Source of the DNA: Cristatella mucedo | Taxonomy: Eukaryota > Bryozoa > Phylactolaemata > Cristatellidae | Assembly: GCA_009760855.2 (NCBI GenBank) | Contig: WPIO01000025.1 | Location: 2,767,501 to 2,831,500, forward strand | Direction: 5' to 3' | Length of the DNA stretch: 64,000 nucleotides | Part shown: positions 47,752 through 57,968 of the stretch, piece by piece | How positions within the stretch are numbered: position 1 is the first letter of the stretch | Layout: every line of letters starts with the position of its first letter | Made by a program: the position numbers and the translations under genes | Notes under the pieces: model-generated | The model's database searches: none | What the model was told of the DNA's origin: nothing | Seen by the model: only the letters and a program-made list of their open reading frames with translations

Positions 47752-50700
47752 TATTGCGGCAACTCCAGGAAAAGTCCCATTTTAGCAGTACCGAATTGGG
47801 CCACGTTCTCCTAGCAGTCCTCAAATGGACTTGCTCGAATCACCCTGTTATCAACTAGCTTTCTTTGTGCAATGTCCTGCCGGTTATAATGATAATAATT
47901 ATAACACTCTTGATAAAGCGCCCTCAAAGAACCCAATCTCTCTCTAGGCGCTCTACATATGCTGCAAAGGAAGCATGATTGAATGGTTAGTATTAACATG
48001 CTCAATAAACAAAAATAACATGTTTAGGGTTGACATGCACAGGGTCAGAATGCAAAAATGGTTAGTGTTATCATGCAACAGTGTCAGCATGCCTAAGCAC
48101 ATAAAGGACGATTCACAGGGACCCACAAAATGCTGTCATAAATAAGTGCAATTTTACTTTCTTTTTAAATGTGGTCAAATCAGGGGATGTTGTGACGGAA
48201 GTCGGGAGTGAGTTCCAGACTTTAGGAGAATACAAACTTAAGGCACTGTCTCCAAAGGATTTGAGGTTTGTGCGAGGTATAGGTAAACAGATAGATTCCG
48301 AAAAGCAAGTGGTACAATGCTTAGCCTAGTGGGAAGTGTATCTGAGAGATAGGCTGGAGCCAAAGAGTCAAGGGACCTAAAAAGTGAGCGACACAACCTT
48401 GAAGTCAATGCTTGCTTGACTGGTAGCCAGTGCAGGTCGTCAAGAAGTAGTGTGATGTGGTTACTGCACCGCTCACGACGAGCACTGCTAGCTGCAGAGT
48501 TTTGCACCAGCTGTAAGCACCTGATTGCACTTGCCGGTAGGCCAGCAAGCAGTGAGTTACAGAAGTCAGGACAGGATATCACAAATGTATAGACCAACTT
48601 AGATGTGGTATCCCTGCCTAAACAATCCCGAATTTTAGCAACGTTCTGCAGCTGAAAGTAGGCAGACTTGATTGTGGAGCTGATGTGGTCGTCTAACAAA
48701 AGGTCACTTTGGAACATGACATAGATTTCGTGCAGATTCAACAGGAGATATGCTGGCAGAGCCGATTTCGAGTTAGCCTTTCCAATTTCTGAATCATGCC
48801 CATAACTAGTAAGTTAGTTTTATTATCATTCACTTTAAGAAAATGTGCTGCCATCTATGTGCGGATGTCATCAATATATGCGGCCAGAGAGTTGTGAAAA
48901 CTCGACGTGCTGGAAGGCTGGGAGGGATCAAAGCAAAGGTGCACCTGAGTGTCATTTGCATAGAAGTGATAGTCTATATTGTGCCTGACAATCACATCGG
49001 CAAGAGGAAGAGTATAAACCGTGAAAGAGCAGGACCAAGCATGGAGTCCTGAGGTACCCCGAATTTCAGAGGTACCTCAAATGATCTTTGTCCATTCACA
49101 TTAATACTCTGGAATTTCTCACTGAGATATGACCTGAACCATTGCAATGCAGTGCCAGTAATGCTCAGGCGAGATGAGAGGCCATCACGAAGGACTTGGT
49201 GATCGATGGTGTGAAAAGTCACCGAAAGATTGAGCAAAACCAGCAGAGATACTCTACCCATGCCTGCATTCTTAAGTAGGTCGTACACCCGAAGCAACGC
49301 TGACTCTGTGGAGTGATTAGCTCTGAAGCTAAACTGGAACTTACTAGCAAGGTTGGAGGTTTCAATATATGAGTTCAACTGGTCCGCCACGACCCGTTCC
49401 ATTGTCTTTGGAATAGGAATGGTAGAAAGGAGACTGGGCAGTAGTTGCTCAAGTGCTCTTGGTCTAGTATTGCTCTCTGGAGTAGTGGCCTCACTACATC
49501 CTTTTTGAGAGGTGCTGGGACATGACCCGAGGCTAATTACATATTAATAATGTTAGTTATGCATGGCAGCAGTAGATCCATGCATCGCAGAAGCAGGACC
49601 GTGGGAATAGAATCCAGAGGACTTGTTGTTTTCTTTGATTGGAAATGGACTTCAGGGCGAGGTCACTAGTGACCTCCTTGAATGTAGACATTGAGGTGCT
49701 ACAATAAATCGAGGGACAGCATTCTAGGGGGGATGCTGGCATCGTAGGGATGGACTTCCTGATCTTGTCTATCTTCTGGACCATGAAGCTATAGAAGCGA
49801 TCAGCTAGATCATCACAGGGATCGTTAAGTAAGGTGCTAACCTGGGAGCGGTTGAAGAGATGGTTGATAGTCGACATCAGCATTTTTGGATGGTGCATCT
49901 GAGATTCAACAATGTTTATATAGAAGCTAGACTTGGCCTTTGCTAGGATCGATAGGTACGACCTACAAATATCCTCATATGCCTGTCGGTGGACAGTAAG
50001 TCCTGTGGGTGACATCCCATCATGACCGTCTCCCTGTGTCCTGTCATCACGTCATAACTGTGTCTCCCTGTGAATTGTTTTGGTTTGCTCTCTAGCCTCG
50101 GGCATGTGCAGCCCTTCGGATCGTTGTTAAGATTGGCACCTGGCTGCTGCTGTTATGAGGACTCTGTAACAATTGGTCGCTTGGACAGATGAATGCTGGG
50201 CAGTAGGCCTTGGCCGAATCTGATGCACTAGCTAACATCGTGTTCGAGTGCATTTAGCTGCATGCACACTGCACCCAGGATGAATGTCAGTTCAGAAAAA
50301 AACCACTTCGGCATGCACGAGATGTAACTGCAACATGAGCTATTGCTGCACACGAGAGACCCCCAGTTGGTGACTTGGCAGTTGTGAGTCTCTCATCCGG
50401 CGCTAGAACAAGCTGTCCTAGTTAGCTGTCACGTGAGTTAGGTAGGCTTGATGGTTCATTCAGTGCTGATTGAGAAAGGGGAGGAGAATTTGAGTCGTCT
50501 AGATTGCTGGTGGGCATACAGATTTAAAGCGGTTTCACTAGTATGCGACTCGTCTCCGTATTTATCAGCCGTCTTAGTTACTGGTCATCGGGCTATGCCC
50601 ATCTTCGACTGGCTCCACATGGTTCTTGTCCACATGCTGGACCTTCATTGCCATTTGAGCCAGCCCTTTGATTGGCCCAGAATCCAATGGCCTCGCCCAC

Positions 50701-53700
50701 AAAAGACGGTTGGCTGTTGTTGCAATTGTGCTCTGAATAATGGCATGCCTTTATGTCTCACGGATCCTTCCTGCTCTCGGATATGTTCTTAGCTGCTTGG
50801 CCAAGCTCTTTATCTCTGGCTTCGGTTTGTCCCGGGTGACCTGTACAGGTAGCTTTTTCACCCAAAACTCACATGCTGGCTTGTATGAGCTTGGAAGTCA
50901 AGAGTCCTACCCTGCGTTCTCCCGTGGCCCACTGAGCATCCTAATAGTGCTTTGTGTCGATCGGCTGGCCGTGGACCAGGCCTTCTGCATGCACGCAATG
51001 TGCTGCATGTGCGCCTGCATTCGACGTCGAGGACAAGCCCGCTGTTTCAGTGTTTCACTCATCCAAGTGCCGGCCTGCTGCTAAGTTGCATCCATTGGCT
51101 TTTGCTTCTGCACTTCCCACTTCAGTTCTCCCTCCTCTTAGCCAGAGACAGACAGAGAGAGGGAGAAAGAGACGGGGATATAGCAAGACTGCACAAGACA
51201 GATGCAGAGAGTGGCATAGGAGGGAGAGAGAGAGGGAGAGAGAGAGAGAGAGAGAGAGAAATTGAGTCGTGACCAGCCATCTAAGCTAATTGTGCATGCT
51301 ATGTGCTGCTAGGCGTGGCTGAACACTTACGCTGCATGCGCTCTTGTTAATTCTACCCATTTCCACGTTCAGGCAGAAGAAAATCGTGTTGCGTGCCGAA
51401 GGCGCTGAGCAGCTGCAGGCACTGATGACATCAGCAAAGTCGAAGGGTCTCGCAAGCTCCATTATCTGCGACGCTGGGCTCACCGAGGTAGGTGTGTCGT
51501 GCGGACCGCATATTCGCGAAACTGCCGTTGTTGCCAGCTGCCAGAGATCTCGTGTCAGAAATTGGGCTCTGCTGCTGATGTAAATTGACCTCCAGCGACC
51601 TACCATGCAAGTAATGGGCCACATCGCTCAGCACAGGATCACGCCGATGAATCCAGGCAGGTGTGGCTCATCAGCTGAGGCTGAGTAAATCATCTCTCTG
51701 AGTAAATCTATCAGCTCAGGCTGAGTAAATTGGTGCCGGCTCTGGAGTGCGAGCTGGAAGACATCTCGAGGGTACCTCCTTTCCGGTCTCCTGAGAGCTT
51801 CCGTGTGACGAGTTGCCTGCTTGATGAGGTGCGCCCCGAACAGCACAAGACTCTCTCTGGGCGTGCTAGAGCAGGCCTGCTTCTCTGGCTTAGTCTTTAT
51901 GCAGGGCCTTCGGACCTCTGTGAGATGAGAGCATGGCATTTACGACAGGTGCTTTTGAGCGCTGGATCTGTGTAAGTCGGTGCTTGCTACTTTTTCGGTC
52001 TGTAGGATCTCTTGCTTACAGTCGGTGCAAAGCAGTGCAGCTAAACGTGTCTGTCGTATGCGTCTCAATTACCACATTATGCCACTTCTCATCGACCTGC
52101 ATTTTCTCCCCGTCAAGCAGCGTATCTTCTTATCCTATTGTCTACTTATCTACGTATCTACTTTAAGGTTATGTCGTTGTCGGATCGCTTCATTCTCTTG
52201 CCTACCCATGCGATCAACTTCTTAATCACGCTAGACATCATACGGCACGCTCTTCTGATTCAAGTAGTTTAACTGTGCCTCTACCCAACCTCAAATCGTT
52301 TGAAGACTGTGCATTTAGTTTGTATGCTCCCAAAGTCTGGAACTTGTTCACAATTACGATGCCCCATCCAGTTTAAATGTAAAAGAGTCTAAAAGGCACC
52401 TGTTCTTCGTGGCATTTTCTGGGCTGGTGGGAATAGTTCCTTGTTTGCGTATGCTTGCTGACACTATACATGGTATCACCAACCAAATGACTGCTTCAAT
52501 TGCATAGAGAGGTTTTTTCTTTCAGGGCACGATAAGAGTGTCAGTAGCGCTGTCTGCTGTATGAATAGTTCCGTGCACCTACTAGTTATGTGCTTTATTA
52601 GAAGCTTTGTTGATAACTTACATCATGGGCTGAAGTGGCTGTAGGACATTTTAGCACAGAACCGTACGAGGTTCTTAGGTTTGGGTGGGTATGCGCGTAT
52701 GGGTTATTAGCTCGCTTACACCATGTTGGCTCCTGGAGACAGTGAGAGGAACGGCTCTTATTCTGAGATGGGGCTTGGAAGGCTTGGAAAAGACAGGCTC
52801 GCCGTGAAGGAAGCCCGACTCGCCGTGGGTGGATAAGTCGCCTGCATGTGGAGGAACTGGGCTGCAGCTATTCGTTTCACATTCCCTTAATTGTGTGATG
52901 GGATGCCTTCTTCGGTGAGCCGTGATGGCACATTAGGTAAGGGGGTTGCTTTTCACGACCTCGGTCCCGAGGTCATGGGTTCGAATTCTGAGTTGGGCGA
53001 TCCTATATTGCCGCTGCAAGCTGTAGTGATAGCCGTAAAGGCTCTTCTGTCGCTATACAAAAGAGGCTGTTGAATCAGCTAGTATTTAAATTTAATTTTT
53101 AATTTTCTTTTTCATGCCACGCAAGGGCTGTGCTAACACCGATGATGAAGAGGCTGTGGCACCGTGTCTCTTAAGTGTGACCGAGATACCCTATCGGCAT
53201 CGAGATATATTTTTAATAATGAACCTGTTTAGTTGTGGGTGGATTATAAAGTTGAACTTAAAAGTGTATCTATGCCGACATGCAGTGCTGGCCCAAAAAT
53301 CCACGTGCTGCACCTTGGTTATAAAAAGAAAGAGAAATGCCAGCTGATCCAACAGCCTCAAGTGTACACCGGCAGAAGAGCCTTGGCAGCTGTCAGTCAG
53401 GTTGAAGCAGGCAATAAAGGATTGTCTAGTGCGTAATCTCGTACCACAACCTGGGTCGTAATGAGCAAGCACCTTACACCTAGGCTACGATCTCTAAGGG
53501 CATTATAGCCCCATCGAACAAAATCGATAATTCGCTGAAAGTCGGGGTACTGTGAACTAAGATTTACTAAATGCGTCAAGTTTGTCCCTCTCTAAACATA
53601 GGTACCAACAACCATGTCTTGCATTTTTTTTTACCAGTCATCAACCGTTTGGAGCATCCTATCTTAAACACACACAACCACAGGGCCAGCCTGGTTCGAA

Positions 53701-56700
53701 AACAATGCAAGAAATTGATTGCTTCAAGATAAACTATTAGACAGCGCTTCTGGTGAACAAGGATTTAACGAATTTTCGTGAGCATTTTCCCAGGTCTTAA
53801 CTTGCTTGGTTTGCCAAATGTATGTACTCAATTGAAATACCTTGGCATATCTCAATGTAAACTAAAGCATATATGCAGGTCACCGAGTTTTTGGCTGTTC
53901 GGGTATTTGCCAAGACCTGCAGTAGTTTTATACGGTCTTACAGCTCTTTTTCTTTTATCGGGAACCGTGGTTGGCTGGTTTCTTACTCCAACTGCACTGC
54001 CGATTCTTGCGTAGTCTCGAACCAGGCCTGGCCTATGCCTGCTCATGCACAAAACCGGATACATAAAACCTTGAAAATTAAATTACGAAACTAGTGACTG
54101 ATACAGTAATCTTAAATGAATTTTTCTAGAGGGGAATACTTTGTCGTGTATCCAAAAATTCTTTTTTCACCATGTTGTGTTGGTGCAATCAAAAACAAGC
54201 CTTCGAAAACCCGAAACTTGTTCTAAGCCACCTGTAACCACCAAACAAGTTAATTGTGCAAGTATTTCAGCACCTAGTAGGCTAACAAGGGTGGCAGCTT
54301 GCACAATTTGTTATTGCTTACTTGTTTTAATCCTTCCTTGTGGTCAGAAGCAGAACTAGGATTTCCCTCTAAAAGGGCAAGACCTGCCAAATCTGTATCT
54401 AGGGTGGCAAGATGCCCAAGATTTTCATGTCGAGGGGCAAGACCTACAATTAATGGAAAATATATTCCAAAATCACAAGTGTTTATTCGATAACAATTCG
54501 GTGATGGCTCATTGAGTGGAATGAGCAATATAATTTCTTCGTTGATGACCGTGAGGGGCATAGAAATAGAAGGGGGCAGCCCAGGTCTTTGTTCCGCTGT
54601 AGTAGGGGAACCACCCTCCTGCCACCCCTGGAGGCTCTGCCACTGCTTGTTGCAGTACTTTTGGCCTGGATTCTCTTAAGCTCTGCAACGTTTCACTATT
54701 TTCTTGTTACCTAGGGCTCCATAGTTCCACATGTCGTGATTTTGGTGAGGCACACAGTAATGCCTAAGTGATTAAGCCTAAGCGTGTGATAATTGACCCG
54801 TGTTGTTGACTGGGAAGTTCCCCATGGCAATTGTCTCTGTGTCACTGGGAATTAGAAGCCCTACTGAGCTTATTATGCAGTCTCGGCTGAGTACTATAAG
54901 CAAAAATAAGCACAAATCTTGTGACCGTGTTTGCAGGCCATATTCTGAAACGGTAGTCTGAGCAAATGACTACTCTCGCATGTATAGCTCTGGGCATCAC
55001 CCGGTTCTTTTTGTTCGTACAACGACTGAGATGTTTTGTCAGCTGTTGTCTTCTTGTTTAAGAGAAAATCCGCGACGATCAGGCATGCATTATCAGCTCA
55101 ATAGTAGAAACCACCAAAAGCTAGGTTGTTTTGCTACCTATGGTAAATCCTGCAGTATGAGGCCTTTTGTTCGAGAGGGCTGCTGAGAATCAGGTCTCTC
55201 CATGCTTGGTAAGGCGATAGTTCATTTCTGCACATGCAGACAGCCCATTCTTGAATGTCCTTGGTGAGTTTCAAATTGCAGGTAGGAACTTGCGCACTGC
55301 TATTATGTAGCATGCAATGTTGCTCGACGAAACCGAGTGTGGCATTGGCTAGGCAACTATGAGCCGGCCTAAAGTGCTCGATGTAACACTTAGCCTGAGC
55401 TCCTTGTGAGTGGTTTACAAGTGAGAAAGAATTACTATGGAGATGTTGGGTGATAAGTCACCGAGCCGAAGGCTGCCATTATCCAGGGTATCGTTGCTGT
55501 ATCGGCAGTCTGGATTTGTATGCTCACACTGAGTTTGGCTTTGCTCAAGGTCTAGGCCATCTCTTGCACTGGCTGTTCAAAACAAATCGTCGGATTACAG
55601 TGGTGCCACTTTAATCCTGGTTTGCAAGTAGCTAGCCCCTGGCATGTGGCTCAGTCTGTGCTTAAAGCTTACTTGTATCAGAGTGAACTCCTTGACCGTG
55701 GGATTAACACTAACCACCGAGGTATTGGGCTCAAGAGCCCTGTGGCACATGTAAAGAGACTAGTTTTGCCTTAGGCAAATGATGGAGACTAGTTTTGCCT
55801 CAGGGTGCTATACAAATGAAATATAAAAAGTAAAGAAAGATCTTCCAAACTGAGGATGCACACCTTTGAGGATTGCTCTCAGCGCTTTGCCAATGGCTCT
55901 TTGCCTAGTCTAGGTCGGATGCCTGTCTGTCCCGGGACAAGTCATAACAGAGATAGGGGTGCATTAGCTATACAATACCAAAGTGGAAAAATTCTGCCAT
56001 GTTTGGTGTTTTATGAGTGCTTCAAGGTTTGGTGAGTGTGACAAGACTGGCATTCTTAGCGTACCTATGTGTCTGTAGTTCCCTGAGAGAACGGAATTTC
56101 TTTTTAGACACTTTACAGATACAGCATAGAAAGCATTACCAAATGATGATAACATCTGCAAGCAGCAGGCTTATTGTAAGCCAGGACATTCACACGAAGG
56201 ACGAACTTAGGTCTCCAAGGGCGCTATGCAAATGCCTTATTATTATTATTACTTGATAACTGGATTCCAAAGAATTCCCTTACAAAAATATGTCCTGGCA
56301 AGACTGCTGCTCAGTAGGGAGGTCGAATCTAGGCCATTAATCGAATGACTCGACCTTGGAGGCAAGTTCACCCACCAAATATGCCAGTTCATTATACAAT
56401 ATCATATTGCAAATGTTTAGGGACTGCTGGAGGGCTGCAAAGTTTAGGCCACATGTGGATGGGGCCGTACGTTCTATAAGACTTAGCAGTCCACATCTAG
56501 AGGCTGTAAAAACAGTTTAGGAAAGGTTCAATTACACATTGAACTACATGAGATCTACTACAGAGTAGGCTGTGAATTTATTAGAAAACTCGGCTGTGCT
56601 GGGGGACCGCTTAGGGGCACCTACCTTTGTTGCCTATTACTTCCGGTACATAGATCTCCATAATCGATCGGCTTGGAATGTGTGTCATACGCTCTTGCTG

Positions 56701-57642
56701 TCCAAGTGCACAATCAAGTTTTACTGATGCTTGCCTACCCCTGGGTCTGACGTAGCAGTTACCCAAGGTGTTGGCTTGGTTGTCTAAGGGGTGCTGCTGC
56801 CTGCCGTGCCGTGCCGTGCCATGCAGCTGTGAGGAATGCTCAGGCTTGCTGAGCTCCGTGGCTGCGGATCTCTGATCATACATAGGTTTCACGGCTATGC
56901 GATCCAAGATCGTACGATAGCTTTCAAGATGGACCGAATATTTGGTCCGAGCTTCCTCCTAGTGGTGACTGACATTCCTCGGCCTTTCCCGAATGCTTGC
57001 TTGAATTAAAATTAGATTTCCAGCAGAGTGCCTTCTGTCCAGCATGCCTCCTCCTATTGCTTTCTAAAAGCTAAGGCACTTCCAAGACTTAAAAATCCGA
57101 CGGGTTGCTCAGTGCTCATACTTGGCTGGAATGCCTGTGAGTGAAGTAGACCAGGATAATGGTACCGAATCTCAAGAAAAAGCAAAGCAGGGAGCTTTTC
57201 AGCAGAAAAGCTTCTATTAATTTCTTCTGAATCGTTTGATGCTGTGCACAGAGATGGTTTGAAACTGACAATGTCCAGTTGTCCCAGTCTTCCTGCTCGC
57301 ACAAATAGGGACAAAGAGGGAATCAACTTGTATTCAACGTTCGTATGTAGACATGTCATCTGACACGTTAGTCGCGCCCAATGAAGCTGCACATTGCGTT
57401 ATTAGAGAACATAGTAAGCCTTGCAGCTAAGAAGCTTGGCGGGAGCCGTGACAGACCCAGTCGCTGATTGTCACCATTCACGTGACCTGTCACGAAAGTC
57501 TCCTAAAGGAAAGTCTGTGGAAAATGCCCAATTGTCTGTCGCCTCGTTGCAGATTCCTGAAGGCTCCGTCACCACCCTAGCCGTGATTGGTAAGGTGGAT
57601 GATGTCGATCAAGTGACTGGCAAGCTGTCGCTTCTTCGTTAG
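28396..57642 (+). CDS. PTRH2: Peptidyl-tRNA hydrolase 2 with N-terminal UBA domain
   Basis: Complete gene with exons 28396-28563, 33047-33119, 38285-38417, 51373-51487 and 57553-57642 (579 nt, 192 residues). PTH2 enzymes cleave peptidyl-tRNA released from stalled ribosomes. Residues ~14-54 form a UBA-type helix bundle (VRALFETGNQNPDLAAQWIF), but the usual MGF ubiquitin-contact loop reads LQI. Residues 57-71 are an acidic linker (ESSDEEGQGED). The PTH2 domain follows: KMVIVVNE, then GAGKMASQVAHAA with Lys88, Gln92 and His95. Asp158 and Thr162 lie in ICDAGLTE, then IPEGSVTTLAVIG and the terminal QVTGKLSLLR. The common Gly-Pro after IG is Gly-Lys here. Introns are GT-AG with consistent phases 0, 1, 2, 0. 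Human PTRH2 has a membrane anchor instead of the UBA, and other animals have been reported with the UBA form (from memory). Confidence 0.94.
28650..28985 (+). mobile_element. LINE-A 3' copy
   Basis: Starts in the late coding region (CCTCGTACGACC, then TTTGGAGACCGTGCCTTTAG), passes the 3' UTR and ends with the hairpin (GAGATTCAGTTCTCTGAGG) and (TTA)n. Confidence 0.75.
30165..30310 (+). mobile_element. SINE-1-like copy, diverged
   Basis: GGTCTGAGCCCAGGTGTAAG resembles the diverged head at 14603-14764. GTGGGTTCTATTCC is a B-box-like word, followed by CTACTGAGGCTGTC where SINE-1 has its GAGGCTGTT end. Confidence 0.45.
30320..30591 (-). mobile_element. LINE-B 3' end
   Basis: TGTAATGTATCTCCATCTGT at the 3' border and ACAGACTTCGTCTCACGCAA inside match the copy at 18116-19075 closely. 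It is cut at 30591, where LINE-A sequence starts. Confidence 0.75.
30592..30830 (-). mobile_element. LINE-A fragment, tail missing
   Basis: ATGGTTAGTGGCCGCATGCA through to GTATGAGGTATAGC is the LINE-A 3' UTR and end of coding on the minus strand. Its own TTA tail is absent, replaced by the adjacent LINE-B. Confidence 0.7.
33047..33119 (+). CDS. PTRH2: PTRH2 exon 2
   Basis: Residues 57-80 plus one base: the acidic linker and the first strand of the hydrolase (VKMVIVVNE). The acceptor is TTTTGTTTTAG and the donor T/GTGAGT is a strong consensus match. The donor 3' of ATG (GTGATA) is rejected because it would delete the strand. Confidence 0.93.
33480..33975 (+). mobile_element. Diverged LINE 3' end
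   Basis: ATCATACCACCAGCTTCTCTG and CTAACGAACCTCAAGTCCTC parallel LINE-A late coding phrases, ending in a degenerate hairpin and (ATT)n. It is older than the other LINE-A copies, judging by divergence. Confidence 0.5.
34533..35305 (-). mobile_element. LINE-A copy, 3' part
   Basis: One of the cleaner C-terminal coding segments: the minus-strand 120-codon frame 34890-35252 contains ISRLDFCNSLLAGLPACAI and LADLHWLPVKQRIDFK before APAYLSDL. The tail at 34533 is TAA-rich. 5'-truncated. Confidence 0.8.
36123..36237. repeat. Small inverted-repeat unit (MITE-like)
   Basis: GGTTGAGGACAAAGTTTGTG at the left is matched on the other strand by the sequence ending CACAAACTTTTTCCTTAATC at the right, with a few mismatches and an AT-rich loop of about 60 nt. 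TTATT repeats sit on both sides. Confidence 0.45.
37463..37577 (-). mobile_element. SINE-1 copy, 5'-truncated
   Basis: AGCTGATTAAACAGCCTC (3' end), then the body and B-box (GAATCGAACCCACGA on the plus strand). The A-box half of the head is missing. The tail is (AAAT)n at 37443-37460. Confidence 0.75.
38285..38417 (+). CDS. PTRH2: PTRH2 exon 3 (active-site exon)
   Basis: Completes Ser81 and encodes residues 82-124 (LHMGAGKMASQVAHAAVELY through LLSVWEAS) plus two bases of Gly125. It holds the conserved Lys88, Gln92 and His95. Acceptor GATAG, donor TGG/GTAAGG. Confidence 0.95.
38552..38718 (+). mobile_element. SINE-1 copy, full head
   Basis: One of the best copies: GGTGAGCCGTGATGGCACAC, A-box CACTAGGTAAGGCGG, B-box GGTTCGAATCC (exact Pol III consensus), TTTATTGCCACAGCAAG body, CAAAAAGAGGCTGTTAAATC end. 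It starts only ~135 bp after exon 3. Confidence 0.85.
39203..39372 (+). mobile_element. SINE-1 copy, full length
   Basis: GGTGAGCCGTGATGGCACAC to GAGGCTGTTGAATCAGCTAG, with B-box GGTTCAACTCC. Same orientation as the copy 650 bp upstream. Confidence 0.85.
41570..41960 (-). mobile_element. LINE-B 3' end, diverged
   Basis: Minus-strand 3' UTR: GTGCACTCAAAGCCTAGG, then CCAATAGACGTTATCACGAA (other copies have CC.ACAGACTTCGTCTCACG), into late coding near 41900. Confidence 0.6.
42678..42823 (-). mobile_element. SINE-1 copy nested in LINE-A
   Basis: AGCTGATTCAACAGTCTC to ATCACGGCTCACC on the plus strand, with a B-box (GGATTCGAACC) and a complete head. The poly-T/A tail at 42667 marks its 3' end. 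Confidence 0.8.
43478..43975 (+). mobile_element. 5'-truncated LINE-A nested in LINE-A
   Basis: Late coding (APAYLSD and SLPTCVRTSPDLTTF in the 43475-43720 frame) plus the 3' UTR and (ATT)n. TAGGTGG on the left and TAGGTTGG on the right look like the target duplication. Outside it, GCATAG and GGCTGCCTCCATGC join as in the intact element. Confidence 0.65.
45150..45300 (-). mobile_element. SINE-1-related copy, diverged
   Basis: AGCTGTTCAAACAGCCTC (3' end), TCGTAATGGCTGTTACC, then a degenerate head ending at TTACCCATTGGCTAA on the plus strand. Unusual spacing suggests internal rearrangement. Confidence 0.5.
47661..47748. repeat. (CT)n microsatellite
   Basis: TCCC units followed by about 35 CT units. 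The Leu-Ser and Arg-Glu frames across it are artefacts. Confidence 0.95.
47886..50015 (-). mobile_element. Longest LINE-A copy (RT, thumb, 3' UTR)
   Basis: 2.1 kb on the minus strand. From its 5' end it reads: linker (49557-50015, HHPKMLMSTINHLFNRSQ), then the RT fingers/palm (48992-49402, FSFRANHSTESALLRVY and VPQDSMLGP). The catalytic box is YANDTQ, near 48950-48970. The C-terminal region follows at 48238-48741 (SLLAGLPASAIRCLQLV). Motif A reads LNLSVTFHTIDH, so the catalytic Asp is Asn. The tail is TAATAATTATAA. Defective, 5'-truncated before the endonuclease. Confidence 0.85.
51221..51260. repeat. (GA)n microsatellite
   Basis: Part of a longer purine-rich stretch from about 51145, ending ~110 bp before PTRH2 exon 4. 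Confidence 0.9.
51373..51487 (+). CDS. PTRH2: PTRH2 exon 4
   Basis: Completes Gly125 and encodes residues 126-163 (QKKIVLRAEGAEQLQALMTS to ICDAGLTE). The acceptor is TTCAG/GCAG. A second AG four bases on would shift the frame, so the first is used. Donor GAG/GTAGGT. Confidence 0.95.
51965..52560 (+). mobile_element. Diverged LINE-A 3' part
   Basis: ACTTCTCATCGACCTGCATT and CCCGTCAAGCAGCG parallel the LINE-A segment encoding LADLHWLPVKQR, then TGCATTTAGTTTGTATGCTC and a decayed 3' UTR. No clear TTA tail remains. Confidence 0.55.
52914..53082 (+). mobile_element. SINE-1 copy, full length
   Basis: GGTGAGCCGTGATGGCACAT, B-box GGTTCGAATTC, body GATAGCCGTAAAGGCTCTTC, end GTTGAATCAGCTAG, tail TATTTAAATTTAA. 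Nearly intact. Confidence 0.87.
53341..53490 (-). mobile_element. SINE-1-related copy, diverged
   Basis: CAGCTGATCCAACAGCCTC then GGCAGAAGAGCCTTGG, with the head at its far end (ACCTTACACCTAGGCTACG). The body is rearranged relative to the clean copies; only 260 bp from the opposite-facing SINE-1. Confidence 0.55.
57553..57642 (+). CDS. PTRH2: PTRH2 exon 5 (terminal)
   Basis: Residues 164-192, IPEGSVTTLAVIG to the final TGKLSLLR, then TAG. Acceptor CGTTGCAG, phase 0. An internal TTGGTAAGG resembles a donor but is coding. No AATAAA was seen in the next ~500 bp. Confidence 0.95.
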   Translation: MPEGSVTTLAVIGKVDDVDQVTGKLSLLR

Positions 57643-57968
57643 GGAGGACGGCAGATCGTGGCCGCATGACCGAGCCGACCAGAGCAGCGCCGCTCTCGGC
57701 GACGTGTCCATGCTCAGCTGCACTGCACTGGCTGCTCTGCCAGTGGCTGCGCTGCCAGTGAAATCTGGAGACGTTGGCAAGCGCTCCAAGCAGGCATGAG
57801 CTGCTGCTCGGGTCTGTCGACGGTGCTGCAATCGCGCAGACGCAAGCCGTGCACGCGGACGGACCGTCCTCTCCCTCACTTTTGTGTCGGCCTGCCCCCT
57901 CCCCAGTGCCCCACGACTTGGCTTCGAGGTCGTCCCGTGCACGCACGGCGGCCTGCTGCTGCTGATCG

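Larger units (their letters stand above)
38418..51372 (+). other. PTRH2 intron 3 (13 kb)
   Basis: The largest intron. It contains SINE-1 copies (38552, 39203, 42678, 45150), LINE-B (41570-41960), the nested LINE-A complex (42250-45030), (CT)n at 47661, LINE-A (47886-50015) and (GA)n at 51221. 39373-41565, 45313-47650 and 50016-51220 have no recognised gene or repeat. Frames at 50448-51084 are motif-free. Confidence 0.8.
51488..57552 (+). other. PTRH2 intron 4
   Basis: 6.1 kb. GGCTGAGTAAAT-type repeats lie at 51665-51730, a diverged plus LINE-A at 51965-52560, SINE-1 at 52914 and 53341, and small LINE-A tails near 55740-55830 and 56080-56250. GTGCC units occur at 56798-56820. Otherwise nothing recognised. 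Confidence 0.8.

Noticed and set aside
47571-47858. Leu-Ser and Arg-Glu repeat frames
   Set aside because: Translation of the CT microsatellite on both strands.
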